Positions 25,238 to 34,514 of a stretch of 64,000 nucleotides of DNA are shown here, one piece after another. The DNA comes from Robinsoniella peoriensis (GTDB lineage: Bacteria; Bacillota; Clostridia; Lachnospirales; Lachnospiraceae): positions 1-64,000 of the forward strand of contig NZ_JTGN01000015.1 of NCBI RefSeq assembly GCF_000797495.1, in the 5' to 3' direction. The notes beneath the pieces are model-generated. The model searched no databases and was not told the origin of the DNA. It saw only the letters and a program-made list of their open reading frames with translations. Position 1 is the first letter of the stretch; every line of letters begins with the position of its first letter. The position numbers and the translations under genes were made by a program.

Positions 25238-28200
25238 TTATTTCACTTTCACTTGCTTCTTTGCGCTGTAATTGGTGTAAACCTTCTTTCCGTCAATTGT
25301 CTTATAAGCTCTTATACGCACAAAGTACGTCTTTTTGCTCTTAAGCTTTTTAATTGTCTTTACCGAAGCTCTTGTACCCTTCACAGTAAGCGTTTTCTTT
25401 CCCTTGAAGTTAGACTTAACAGCATATTGGATTTGATATCCATCTGCGCCCTTTACCCTCTTCCAGGTGATCTTTGCTTGTTTTTTCTTTGAACTACTGG
25501 CTGTTTTAATAGTTGCCTTTACATCTTCAAATTTTGTCTTCGCCAGGAGGTTTTCCATTTCTTTTTTCAGTTGACGCGCTTCTCCCAGAGCTTTTTCTGC
25601 TTCTGCTGCCTTTGCCTCTGCAATTTTTCGGGCTTCCTCTGCTTTTGCCTGAGCCTTCACAGCATCTTCCTTAGCTGCAATAGCTGCATCTTTCGCCGCT
25701 TCAGCCAGCTTCACCTGAGCCTCTGCGGACTCTACTGCCTTGTCTGCTGCATTTTTAGATTCTACTGCCGTATTTTTTGCCTGTAATGCTGCATCACGTG
25801 CTTCCTCTGCCTTCTTCTGGGCATCTATGGATCCATTCATGGCATCCTCTGCAGTCCTCTGGGCATCCTCTGCCATGGTTTTTGCATTCTCTGCTGCAGT
25901 TTGAGCTGTCTCTGCCAGTCCTTTTGCTGTCTCTGCATCCTTCTTAGCCTGTTCTGCCGCAACTTTTGCCAATCCTGCAGCTGCACTGTTCTCTCCGGAT
26001 GTCTGCACCGCATTTTCTGCTTTCTTTTGTGCTTCCTCTGCTAATTTCTGTGCTGTCTCCGCTGATGTCTGTGCTTCTTCTGCCGCTGCCCGGGCTTCCT
26101 CTGCTGCCATACGGGCTTCTTCTGCCGCCTTCTGCGCTTCCTGTGCAGCGATCACTGCCGCATTTGATTTGGACTGGATCTCAAAGCTGTAGCTTCCTGC
26201 TTCCAGCTCAAATTTCGCACAGTCAGCTCCGTTTCTCGTCTCTCTTCCTGCGTAAACTGCGCCCTCCGGCAGTGCGAGGCTTTCCACCTGATTTTTATCC
26301 AGATTCAGATATAAGGTAGCGGTTGTATTAGCGGGTACTACTGCTGTATAAGAATTCATTTCTCCCTGATCCGAGGTCCACAGGCTTTCAATGGTACCAT
26401 ACATAGAGTCGTAGGAACCATTTACAAAGTCGATACGTCCCTCAGGATCTGCAGTCGGCTGCAGAATAAAATGTTTATAACCCGGATTTGCTTCGTCACT
26501 CTTAATACCAGCCATATAATTATACATCCATTCTACGCTGACACCGTATGAGTAGTGGTTGAAGGAGTTCATGGAGCTGTCACCATATCCGTCTTTTACA
26601 GAATAAGAATTCCATCTCTCCCAGGTGGTTGTTGCACCATTTTTCACTGCGTACAGCCAGGATGGGTCTGTATCCTGCAGCATTAATGTGTAAGCTACAT
26701 CGCCATATCCAAGATCCGTCAGGATCGGGAGGATTACGTTTACTCCCAGAAAACCAACAGACAGTGTATCTTCATCCTGACCCGGACGAATCTTGCCGTC
26801 TTTGTTTTCTATGTTAATGAGAAGATTTTTGATAAACGCATCTCTCATTTCATCGTTAGTGTAAAGGTTCAGCTTCAGTGCCCACAGAAGACCTGTCTGG
26901 GCATTGTCAGCCGACATTTTTGGCTTTGCAAACGGTAATACGAAGTCGTCCTTATTATCTGTCAGAAGATTGTAATTTTCATCTACATAAGTTGCAATAA
27001 ATGATTCCTTCAGTTCTTCATATTTTCCTCTGTACTGCTCTGCTTTATCTGCTCTGCCGGTAAGCTGAGACATCTTCTCCATCAGAACACAGTCATAAAT
27101 CTCATATACCACGTTCATAACAGGCAGCCTGGTGCCACAGTAAGCCAGCCAGTCACCGTAAAGCATCGTATTGTATTCACCAGCTGCCATATAAGCGTCC
27201 ATCTGATCATAGCTGTTCTCAATAAAGCTGATATCACCTGTCTGCTGATACATTACCCATGGAATAATAATTCCTGCATCGCTCCATCCACAGTATTTAC
27301 TGTCCACAGCACGATTCTTTGGCATAACATCTGCATAGAAATTGTTGGAGTTTTCTGCATAATCATTCATGATATCAATATAATTTTCCAGGAATGCATT
27401 TACATCGAAGTTTAGTGTTGCTGACTGGGCAAACAACTGCGCATCTCCTGTCCATCCTGCACGCTCATTACGCTGGGGGCAGTCTATGGGAATAGACAGA
27501 TAATTACCCATTTCACTCCAAATGGTATTTTCTACGAAACGGTTTAAGTCGGAATCTGAAGTTGTGATATAACCGGTTCGATCGCTTACAGATGTAATCA
27601 CACGTCCTCTTAAACTGTGAAGGGTGATATCTTTTGTTGCAGAAACCTCCACATAACGAAATCCCCGGTAAGTAAAGGTCTGCTGGTATTCTTCTTTGTC
27701 TTCGCCTGTCATCGTATAGATATCCGTACACTGGGCTGAGCGCAGAGCAATCCGGTATAGTGATCCATCCGGACCGTCACTTCCCATAGGGCCGTTATTG
27801 TCATCGGATACGTAGTCACTGTCACGGCCATCATTGAGGGCTTCTGCAAAGCGGAAGGTCACCTCCGTATCTTTGGAACCGCTCATCACGGCGTTCGTAA
27901 GTCCAACCATGTTCTGTCCCATATCCAGGATCAGCTTGTCACCGGCTTTGATGGTGATGTCATTGTCCACATTTACATCTTCCCTTACAACCTCACCGTA
28001 GGTCAATCCTTCGCTTGTGCCGGTTGCATTAAGGATATTTGCCGGATCATAAGTGTAGCCGGCAATTGGTTTCTGCTCATACTCATCACGAATAACTGCT
28101 GCTGCCTTAGAGTTTGGATGCAGTTCACCGCTGTATTCAGTGACATCTGCCGCATTCCATCCACTATCCTGATAGCCAGCTTCATTCCAGCCGCTGATTT

Positions 28201-29131
28201 TTGCCGCAATATTTGCATCATAGTGTTCACCGTTCCAGAAATCATCGTAGGTATACGGGCTGTCCTGGGAAACTTTCCAGTCTGTATCCGTATTTACTAC
28301 CGTACTGGTTCCATCGTCGTAGGTAACTACCAATTTCCCCAAAATCCCTCTTTCACTGGCTTTATCATCAGGTCCAAAGACAGCTGCGAAGTTGGACTGA
28401 TATGCTGTCTGATACCAGCCTCCCCCTACGGCTACTCCGATAGCATTGTTACCGTTCTGCACCAGATCTGTTACGTCATAAGTTTGGTAATTGGCATAGT
28501 GTTCATATGCTGTCCACCCAGGATTGAAAATATCATCCACATTAGAATTTACTTCCCGGCCATTTATGTAAGCCTGATATATACCCATTGCAGTCATATA
28601 CAGCCGTGCAGAAACAATTGTTTTGGAACTGTCCAGTGCCATCTCTTTACGAAACAGCGGAGCCGCCTGATTAGCTCCCCCTGCGTACAGCCACCGGGCT
28701 CCGTCTATGCTTCCGGCAGTTTCAAAGTACGCGGGATCCGATACAGCGGTATTGCCGTCCTTATCTGTAATGGTTACCGTCCAGTAGTATCTGGCAGCAT
28801 CCTGCAGCGCAGTATTTCCGCCGTATGGGATTCCTACAGATTCGGAACCGTCTACTTTACCGCTGTCCCAGACAATTGCTCCATCAGCACTTCCCTCACA
28901 TACAACAATCTGGTAGGCAGTCTGTGCCGCACCCGTATCAGATGAAGTCATTGCCCAGCTAAACTTTACATCCTCCTTTGCCAGACCAACGGGATTCACC
29001 ATATAGTCTACTTTTGCATTTACCACCTGCGTGTCTTCTGCTGCAAACGCTATTGCCGGCATAGATCCAAATGCACTGGTTGCAGTCATCGTAGCAGCCA
29101 GGAATATAGCTGCAAGTTTCTTTTTCTTCAT
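25238..29131 (-). CDS. Secreted GH78 alpha-L-rhamnosidase with coiled-coil and Fn3-like tail
   Basis: 1297 residues. Signal peptide 1-30 (cleavage near AFA-AED). N-terminal beta domains (about 35-510) precede the GH78 (alpha/alpha)6 catalytic region (about 515-885), with the IDCPQRNERAGWTGDAQ motif (549-565, Glu556 the likely acid) and TWERW (836-840, Glu838 the likely base), matching the inverting pair in characterised GH78 enzymes. A C-terminal beta domain is followed by about 200 residues of Ala/Glu/Lys heptads (about 990-1195, a long coiled coil) and a 90-residue basic Fn3-like domain ending KQVKVK. It should remove terminal alpha-L-rhamnose outside the cell; the tail probably holds it at the wall. 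It shares its promoter element with the GH106 gene. Confidence 0.9.
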   Translation of the reverse strand: MKKKKLAAIFLAATMTATSAFGSMPAIAFAAEDTQVVNAKVDYMVNPVGLAKEDVKFSWAMTSSDTGAAQTAYQIVVCEGSADGAIVWDSGKVDGSESVGIPYGGNTALQDAARYYWTVTITDKDGNTAVSDPAYFETAGSIDGARWLYAGGANQAAPLFRKEMALDSSKTIVSARLYMTAMGIYQAYINGREVNSNVDDIFNPGWTAYEHYANYQTYDVTDLVQNGNNAIGVAVGGGWYQTAYQSNFAAVFGPDDKASERGILGKLVVTYDDGTSTVVNTDTDWKVSQDSPYTYDDFWNGEHYDANIAAKISGWNEAGYQDSGWNAADVTEYSGELHPNSKAAAVIRDEYEQKPIAGYTYDPANILNATGTSEGLTYGEVVREDVNVDNDITIKAGDKLILDMGQNMVGLTNAVMSGSKDTEVTFRFAEALNDGRDSDYVSDDNNGPMGSDGPDGSLYRIALRSAQCTDIYTMTGEDKEEYQQTFTYRGFRYVEVSATKDITLHSLRGRVITSVSDRTGYITTSDSDLNRFVENTIWSEMGNYLSIPIDCPQRNERAGWTGDAQLFAQSATLNFDVNAFLENYIDIMNDYAENSNNFYADVMPKNRAVDSKYCGWSDAGIIIPWVMYQQTGDISFIENSYDQMDAYMAAGEYNTMLYGDWLAYCGTRLPVMNVVYEIYDCVLMEKMSQLTGRADKAEQYRGKYEELKESFIATYVDENYNLLTDNKDDFVLPFAKPKMSADNAQTGLLWALKLNLYTNDEMRDAFIKNLLINIENKDGKIRPGQDEDTLSVGFLGVNVILPILTDLGYGDVAYTLMLQDTDPSWLYAVKNGATTTWERWNSYSVKDGYGDSSMNSFNHYSYGVSVEWMYNYMAGIKSDEANPGYKHFILQPTADPEGRIDFVNGSYDSMYGTIESLWTSDQGEMNSYTAVVPANTTATLYLNLDKNQVESLALPEGAVYAGRETRNGADCAKFELEAGSYSFEIQSKSNAAVIAAQEAQKAAEEARMAAEEARAAAEEAQTSAETAQKLAEEAQKKAENAVQTSGENSAAAGLAKVAAEQAKKDAETAKGLAETAQTAAENAKTMAEDAQRTAEDAMNGSIDAQKKAEEARDAALQAKNTAVESKNAADKAVESAEAQVKLAEAAKDAAIAAKEDAVKAQAKAEEARKIAEAKAAEAEKALGEARQLKKEMENLLAKTKFEDVKATIKTASSSKKKQAKITWKRVKGADGYQIQYAVKSNFKGKKTLTVKGTRASVKTIKKLKSKKTYFVRIRAYKTIDGKKVYTNYSAKKQVKVK

Positions 29132-29163
29132 AAGAATAATTCCCTCCTTTTCTCTACGATGTC

Positions 29164-29218
29164 AGTATACCGGATCTGCTTTGTACTATTGTTAAAACTT
29201 CATTGAACAAATGTTAGG
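29164..29218 (-). promoter_or_regulatory. Activator-type promoter of the GH78 gene
   Basis: A 38-base element (29181-29218) is 33/38 identical to one before the GH106 gene. On the minus strand it contains AACATTTGTTCAA and AACAATAGTACAA as direct repeats 22 bases apart, then 11 bases and -10 TATACT (29164-29169). No consensus -35 box. This is the layout of a class II AraC/YesN-activated promoter. Confidence 0.7.
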
Positions 29219-29231
29219 CAGCAAAGGTTAT

Positions 29232-29276
29232 AAAAATACCCGGAATCCATTGTTCTAACCTGGGTTCCGGGTATTT
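29232..29276 (-). terminator. Terminator of the GH106 gene
   Basis: Stem 29234-29248 with 29262-29276 (AAATACCCGGAA core, one mismatch), followed by T-run on the minus strand. Confidence 0.85.
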
Positions 29277-29308
29277 CTTCTACTGGATATAATAATATGT
29301 CAGTTTTT

Positions 29309-32300
29309 TTATTTTACAGTTACTTTCTTCACTGGGCTGTAGTTGGTATAAACTGTTTTCCCGGCAATGGTCTTGTAAGCTCTCATACGTAAATAGTACG
29401 TCTTTTTGCTCTTTAATTTTCGTATGGTCTTTACGACAGTCTTCCCACTCTTTAGGGTTATTGTCTTCCTGCTCTTGAAATTAGACTTGGCAGCGTACTG
29501 AATCTGGTATCCGTTTGCACCGCTTACTTTCTTCCAGGATACTTTCGCAGACCGTTTGGACGTACTTTTTACTGATTTTATCTTAATCTTCTTTTCCCGG
29601 AATGTTATTTTATCTATCTGATCCTGTGCAGCTTTGACGGCCTTTAAAGCATCTTCCGCTGCTTTTTTTGCAGTCTGAAGTTCTGCATCACTCGCCGCCT
29701 TATCTGCTTTCAGCGCAGCAAGTTGTACCTTGGCTTCATCGGCTGCTTTTCTGGCTGCATCCAGCTCTGCATTTAATTCCTCCGCTGTCTTTATCCGGTT
29801 AGACTCAGAGAGTTTAGCCTCAGCAAACGGGATCAATGTAGCTGAAGATAAACCGTTAGCGTAATATTTCACCTCATAATCATTGAAAAATCCGCCGGAA
29901 ACCTCCAGTCTTCCCATCTGCAGCAGTCGGTTGCTCAAGGTAGTGGCAATGGTAACCTCTAATGTATTTGTGCCGTCCGCTATCAAATGACTGATATCCA
30001 GTACTGCATTATTTACATTAACCGGCTCTGCCTCCTGTCCGTTTACCTTTACAGCTGCTGCTCCCGGAAACTCACCAAGATCCAGATAAGCGCCTGCTGC
30101 TTTTGACTTATCCCAGATAAAGGTTGTAGTGTAGCGGCCCACACCGGATACATCCTGACCGATTTCTCCGATTTTGTCCCAGGTAACCAGTTGATCCAGT
30201 TTCACGCTGATTGTATCTTTGTTTGTATCATATTTGTATTCCGTTGTTGTAATTCCTGTTTCCCCATTATCCTCCGTGCGGGTCTGCAATTCCCCCTGCG
30301 TCCAATTTTCCACGGTCAGATCCCAGCCTGTCAGTTCTTTTGAAGCCGGCACCTTTACGCTGGTCTGGTAGGAGGTTCCGTCGCTCAGTGTGGTAACATT
30401 GCTGCATGACCTGGCAGAGCGTACAACAAACGTTCCATTATCATTATAGAGGCTCTGGGCATCGGTAGATACGGCATGCAGTTCCTCTGCCTCTACCGCT
30501 TCAAATGCATACAGCCCAACATCGCTGTAGTTCAGATCAACAGTAAATATTGTTTTGCCGTTCTCGTATCGGTAGTTGGCAACCTTCTTTACCTCACCGG
30601 TCCAGTCATTAATCTCATAGGGAATGTAAATACCGTCCATGCTGACATCTGTGGTAGCATGTAAGCCATGATCCAGACCACAGTTCTGGCTGTCACAGTA
30701 GTTCCATGCGTACATATACAGGTTGTCACCGTCAGCCCGCAGTTGGGTTAGTATCTGCGCATTAGAACCAATTATCTCAGCCCGGGGCTGTACATCCATT
30801 TTTTGCAGCGCATTGTATGCATCTGCCTCGTATGCTACACTGGCTACGTTACTAAGATTCCTCATCTCATCCATCACATCTGCCAGTTCAGCTTCACTTT
30901 CCTGCTTATAGGGCGTGATCGTAACGCCGTCCTGAACGATGATGACCTTCAGTCCTTGTTTTGCCAGATCAAGCAGTCGCTTGGCAGCATCCAGCGGCAT
31001 TGCCTCCTGATGCACCAAAATTGCCTTATATCCCACGGTATCACCCAGGCTTCCGGAATTGGAATCATACTCCATCATATTCAGATAGTCCGGCGAGAAA
31101 TAGTCATAGGTGTACCCTGCATCCTGCAGAGTGGTATCCTTCCAGTATACCCCTTCGTGCTCACTTAAAGGATCGTAGTATTTTGGGCCATAAGCTGTGG
31201 GCTCACCATATTTCAGATGCAGAATACCCAGATCCGTACGGGATGTACCCTCACGCAGCAATCCCTGGATACGACCCAGATGATCATTCATCTCAGGATA
31301 AGTCATAGCCTCCGGATCACGTACATCCAGACGTCCTGAAATATTGCCGTACATACCCTCAAATCCCGGCCACTGGACTCCCTCCTGGCCCCATTCGGAA
31401 GCATGCCCATGCCAGATCACACGGTTAACACCTCCGGCATACAGTGCATATGCCATCTGTGTCCAATCCTGCTCTGTAAGCGCATAATTCATATGATATA
31501 TATTAAAACCATTTGAATAGTCAAAAGCAAAGATTGCGCCTGTCTCAGAGGAATACAGCTGATTCATGATATGCGCTCCCCCTGCCCACATACGGTACAT
31601 ATCCGGCTGATCCTTCATGTTCAGAGATTCTGTCTCGGAGTAATCCGTAACCATAGCCATCTCCGTGATTTCCAGCTTTGTGCCATAGGAGATCTGGGCG
31701 CGAAGCTTCATATTGTAATTTTCTTTTCCCCAGTTCTTTAACGGCTCCATCATCTCTTCCTGGATCAAATCAGTCCAGACATCATACAGATCATTTTTAA
31801 TCTTCCAGCTCAGAGTCCTTCCATCTTCATTTTCCGTGTCACTCAGAATATAACGTCCCACCGGTCTGGTGTTCAGTTCTCCCAGGGTATTTCCACCATC
31901 ACCTAGCACTAACGCCAGATACGGACGGATATCATAACCCTTTTTCTCCTGAAACCGGTCCGCCATAATACCGCTCCAGAAGATGCCCTGACTGGTTGTA
32001 AATTCCAGAGAATCCATAAACAGCTGTACATTACCCTCCCGCACAGCTTCCACCAGTTCCGGGTCATTGAAAAATGTCTTATCAAAATACTCCTCCAGCG
32101 CCTTTGCGCCGTCTCTGTTAAAATAATTGATAGCATAGGCTGTTGTCTGGGAGGGATCACATGTCTGGTATGTACCGCACTGCCACAGGCTATACAGCAT
32201 GTAATCACCGTCATCCGGAGCGGTCCAGGTCAGCGTACCATCCTTCACCTCACCGGTCAAATCATAGAAGCAGCTCTGATCCAGTACCGTGGAATTACTG

Positions 32301-32893
32301 TTGGTTCCATCTCCCATAGAGGCAATACGGTAAGCATACACACCGATCAGTGTCTTCTTTGCAGAATCCGGAATTTTGACATCAGGAAGTCTCAAGCTAC
32401 CCTCTCTTGTTTGTCCTGCCTCTACCGTCTCTTCGGAACAGATCGCCTGCTGTCCTGCCGCCTCACTATCGGGATCCAGTCCCGGAATATTGGCCGCCTT
32501 CCAATGAGTTCCGCTTGTAAGACCAACAGACATGCCGTACCTGGTTGCTGTCTCAATAGCCAGCTTCCAGTCGTGAACTGCCTCGGCAGAACCATAGGCA
32601 TATTTTTCTGTATCAATGGTTGCATCATCCAGCATACATAGCTCTACACCGGTAAACCCCTGATCATGCATCATTCTGATCTCTTCCACAATGGTTTCAT
32701 CGGTATGAGATCCCTGTGCCAGCCACCATCTAAGCTCCGTATTGTTTGACTGATCCGGCTTTGTATACCTGGCTTCCAGCTCTTGCTGAAAATTTGTCCC
32801 TGCTGCACTGACCGTAAGTCCTCCGCCTCCAATAGCCCCGGTCGTTGCCATTAAAGCTGCCATCAGGGATGCAATAACACGTTTTCTTTTCAT
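29309..32893 (-). CDS. Secreted GH106 alpha-L-rhamnosidase with Fn3-like tail
   Basis: 1194 residues from the ATG at 32893 (AAGGAGATGAGGGA upstream, followed at once by a signal peptide MKRKRVIASLMAALMATTG...VSA-AGT). The frame to 32962 has no ribosome site. The body is GH106-like: RWWLAQGSH near the mature N-terminus, the (beta/alpha)8 catalytic core (MHDQGFTGVELCMLDD, LFMDSLEFTTSQGIFWSG, RAQISYGTKLEITEMAM) and C-terminal beta-sandwich domains. Then comes a short Ala/Lys/Glu coiled coil (about 1045-1105) and a basic 90-residue Fn3-like domain very similar to that of the GH78 protein. Acts on alpha-L-rhamnosides outside the cell. Co-regulated with GH78 through the shared promoter element. Confidence 0.85.
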   Translation of the reverse strand: MKRKRVIASLMAALMATTGAIGGGGLTVSAAGTNFQQELEARYTKPDQSNNTELRWWLAQGSHTDETIVEEIRMMHDQGFTGVELCMLDDATIDTEKYAYGSAEAVHDWKLAIETATRYGMSVGLTSGTHWKAANIPGLDPDSEAAGQQAICSEETVEAGQTREGSLRLPDVKIPDSAKKTLIGVYAYRIASMGDGTNSNSTVLDQSCFYDLTGEVKDGTLTWTAPDDGDYMLYSLWQCGTYQTCDPSQTTAYAINYFNRDGAKALEEYFDKTFFNDPELVEAVREGNVQLFMDSLEFTTSQGIFWSGIMADRFQEKKGYDIRPYLALVLGDGGNTLGELNTRPVGRYILSDTENEDGRTLSWKIKNDLYDVWTDLIQEEMMEPLKNWGKENYNMKLRAQISYGTKLEITEMAMVTDYSETESLNMKDQPDMYRMWAGGAHIMNQLYSSETGAIFAFDYSNGFNIYHMNYALTEQDWTQMAYALYAGGVNRVIWHGHASEWGQEGVQWPGFEGMYGNISGRLDVRDPEAMTYPEMNDHLGRIQGLLREGTSRTDLGILHLKYGEPTAYGPKYYDPLSEHEGVYWKDTTLQDAGYTYDYFSPDYLNMMEYDSNSGSLGDTVGYKAILVHQEAMPLDAAKRLLDLAKQGLKVIIVQDGVTITPYKQESEAELADVMDEMRNLSNVASVAYEADAYNALQKMDVQPRAEIIGSNAQILTQLRADGDNLYMYAWNYCDSQNCGLDHGLHATTDVSMDGIYIPYEINDWTGEVKKVANYRYENGKTIFTVDLNYSDVGLYAFEAVEAEELHAVSTDAQSLYNDNGTFVVRSARSCSNVTTLSDGTSYQTSVKVPASKELTGWDLTVENWTQGELQTRTEDNGETGITTTEYKYDTNKDTISVKLDQLVTWDKIGEIGQDVSGVGRYTTTFIWDKSKAAGAYLDLGEFPGAAAVKVNGQEAEPVNVNNAVLDISHLIADGTNTLEVTIATTLSNRLLQMGRLEVSGGFFNDYEVKYYANGLSSATLIPFAEAKLSESNRIKTAEELNAELDAARKAADEAKVQLAALKADKAASDAELQTAKKAAEDALKAVKAAQDQIDKITFREKKIKIKSVKSTSKRSAKVSWKKVSGANGYQIQYAAKSNFKSRKTITLKSGKTVVKTIRKLKSKKTYYLRMRAYKTIAGKTVYTNYSPVKKVTVK

Positions 32894-32977
32894 TCCCTCA
32901 TCTCCTTCTCTTTTGTCAGCTATCCGCCCGGCTCTGTTTACCAGTCTGAAAGCCGCAATCATTTTCTTACCTATTTA

Positions 32978-33032
32978 TTATTAAAGGAAATGAATTGTAT
33001 TATTGTTAAAATTTTGTTGTACAAATGTTAGG
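32978..33032 (-). promoter_or_regulatory. Activator-type promoter of the GH106 gene
   Basis: The 38-base element at 32995-33032 has direct repeats AACATTTGTACAA and AACAATAATACAA, 22 bases apart on the minus strand, followed after exactly 11 bases by TAATAA (32978-32983) as -10. Same geometry as the GH78 promoter. Confidence 0.68.
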
Positions 33033-33076
33033 TTGTTATATTTCATAGCTGCTATGCTATCCTTCCGCAAAGCCTG

Positions 33077-34306
33077 CTACCGCTCCAGTTCCTCCTGCAT
33101 AGCCCGGGTGATATCCCGGATTTGTATCCTGCTTCCGGTAATATACTCTGCCAGCTTCTTTTCCATGACGATCTCCACCTCATTGTTCCAGCCCTGGTTG
33201 CAGAGATAAAAATAGTCTCCGGCTCCATATGCCCTGTTTACTTCTTCCAAAAAACGATCCTCCCGTGGCTCTGGGTCTAACAGCTCCTTCCAGAACTCAT
33301 TCTCTAAAACTCTTTTACACTCCTCAGGGTAAGCGGAGCCAGCGTACATTCCCACACCTCCGGTTTCTCCAATACTCCAGTAAGTCTTCTCCCCTGCGTT
33401 GTTGGCAGGCAGCGGCATCATCCCATACTGATCTCCGTTGGCTGCCCCGCCGGTCACCAGATTTCTGGCTTCCCCGGAGGACACAAAGAGCATGGCCGCC
33501 TCTCTGTTTTCCAGTTTTTGTCGCGCCTCATTCGCTGTGAGCTCCATAGACTCCGGATCCATATATCCCTCTCTGTAAAGCCCTGTATACATAGTAAGTA
33601 CCTTATCCCAGGTTCCCTTATCGGTAAATTTTCTGGTGCCTTCCCGCAGCTCTTTGTCATAACCCGGATCCCGGGGGTAGATCTGATTTACCGCAATCTG
33701 ATATAATCCATACTGATAGGTATTTCGTGCCTTTCCTCCAAGCGTCATAGGCTGGATACCCTTTTCCTTCAGCGTCTCACAGCACTCTATAAATTCCTCC
33801 CAGCATCCGGGCACGGTCACACCGTTTTCCTCAAATACTGTCTTATTATAAAGTACCCCCAGTGCCATCTTTCCGATGGAGACACTATAAACCTGGTCCT
33901 GATGACGTATCAGGGCACACTTTGTCTCATCTGCATTTTTTATGCCTTCCAAATCTGTTACGGGAGCCAGATAACCGGCTTCTGCCAGGCTGCTCACTCC
34001 GTTAGGACCCGCATACTCAGGCTGGACAAAGAAGAAATCCGGCCCTTTTCCCGTGGCCAGCCTTGTTTTCAGCACAGTATAATACTGCTCCTCCGAGAAA
34101 ATCACAGGATGTATCTCAATATCCGGATAAGTCTTATTAATATTCTCTACCGTTTCCTTTCCCACAAAGCTGTGATTCCCATAGCTGGGTGCCATATAGG
34201 TCAGAACAATCTTATCTTCAGTCTTTACCTCCCTGATTCGTCCGCACCCAATAAGGGTGCACAGCATAGCCAGACCAATTAACACCACTTCATATTTTCT
34301 TCTCAT
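33077..34306 (-). CDS. Orphan sugar-binding lipoprotein (CUT1-type)
   Basis: 409 residues. Lipoprotein signal with lipobox LIGC (Cys21). Body typical of extracellular solute-binding family 1 (IVLTYMAPSYGNHSF, GKGPDFFFVQPEYAG, GKMALGVLYNKTVFEENG, YWSIGETGGVGMYAG). No permease or ATPase genes are adjacent. It is divergent from a sensor kinase gene and upstream of two rhamnosidase genes on its own strand. It may feed a distant importer using a shared ATPase, or present ligand to the sensor kinase (inference). Own promoter at 34400-34428. Confidence 0.82.
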   Translation of the reverse strand: MRRKYEVVLIGLAMLCTLIGCGRIREVKTEDKIVLTYMAPSYGNHSFVGKETVENINKTYPDIEIHPVIFSEEQYYTVLKTRLATGKGPDFFFVQPEYAGPNGVSSLAEAGYLAPVTDLEGIKNADETKCALIRHQDQVYSVSIGKMALGVLYNKTVFEENGVTVPGCWEEFIECCETLKEKGIQPMTLGGKARNTYQYGLYQIAVNQIYPRDPGYDKELREGTRKFTDKGTWDKVLTMYTGLYREGYMDPESMELTANEARQKLENREAAMLFVSSGEARNLVTGGAANGDQYGMMPLPANNAGEKTYWSIGETGGVGMYAGSAYPEECKRVLENEFWKELLDPEPREDRFLEEVNRAYGAGDYFYLCNQGWNNEVEIVMEKKLAEYITGSRIQIRDITRAMQEELER

Positions 34307-34399
34307 ATTCTGCAGACTCTCCCACTCATGTGGCTTCCGTATCCTGTGTAACTCCGCAACAGGAGTCTTATAGGTTGCCGGTTAAACCCCTTTTTCTAC

Positions 34400-34428
34400 A
34401 TCATAGCAAAAGGTTTTTTTAAATACAA
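34400..34428 (-). promoter_or_regulatory. Promoter of the orphan binding protein
   Basis: Minus strand TTGTAT (34423-34428), 17-base spacer, TATGAT (34400-34405). The 22-base-spaced activator repeats of the rhamnosidase promoters are not seen here. Confidence 0.6.
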
Positions 34429-34514
34429 GTATATACAATTGTTTTTTGATATGATATGCTTTTTTTATTACCAGTGAGTACCTATTAAATTTCCGTCCAA
34501 AGGAGGATGGCACC

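Noticed and set aside
25060-25344. 94-codon Phe/Leu-rich frame
   Set aside because: Runs through a terminator hairpin and 18-bp tandem repeats into the GH78 3' end; low complexity only.
28118-28945. 275-codon plus-strand frame opposite the GH78 gene
   Set aside because: No start signals or recognisable domain; lies wholly antisense to a confident gene.
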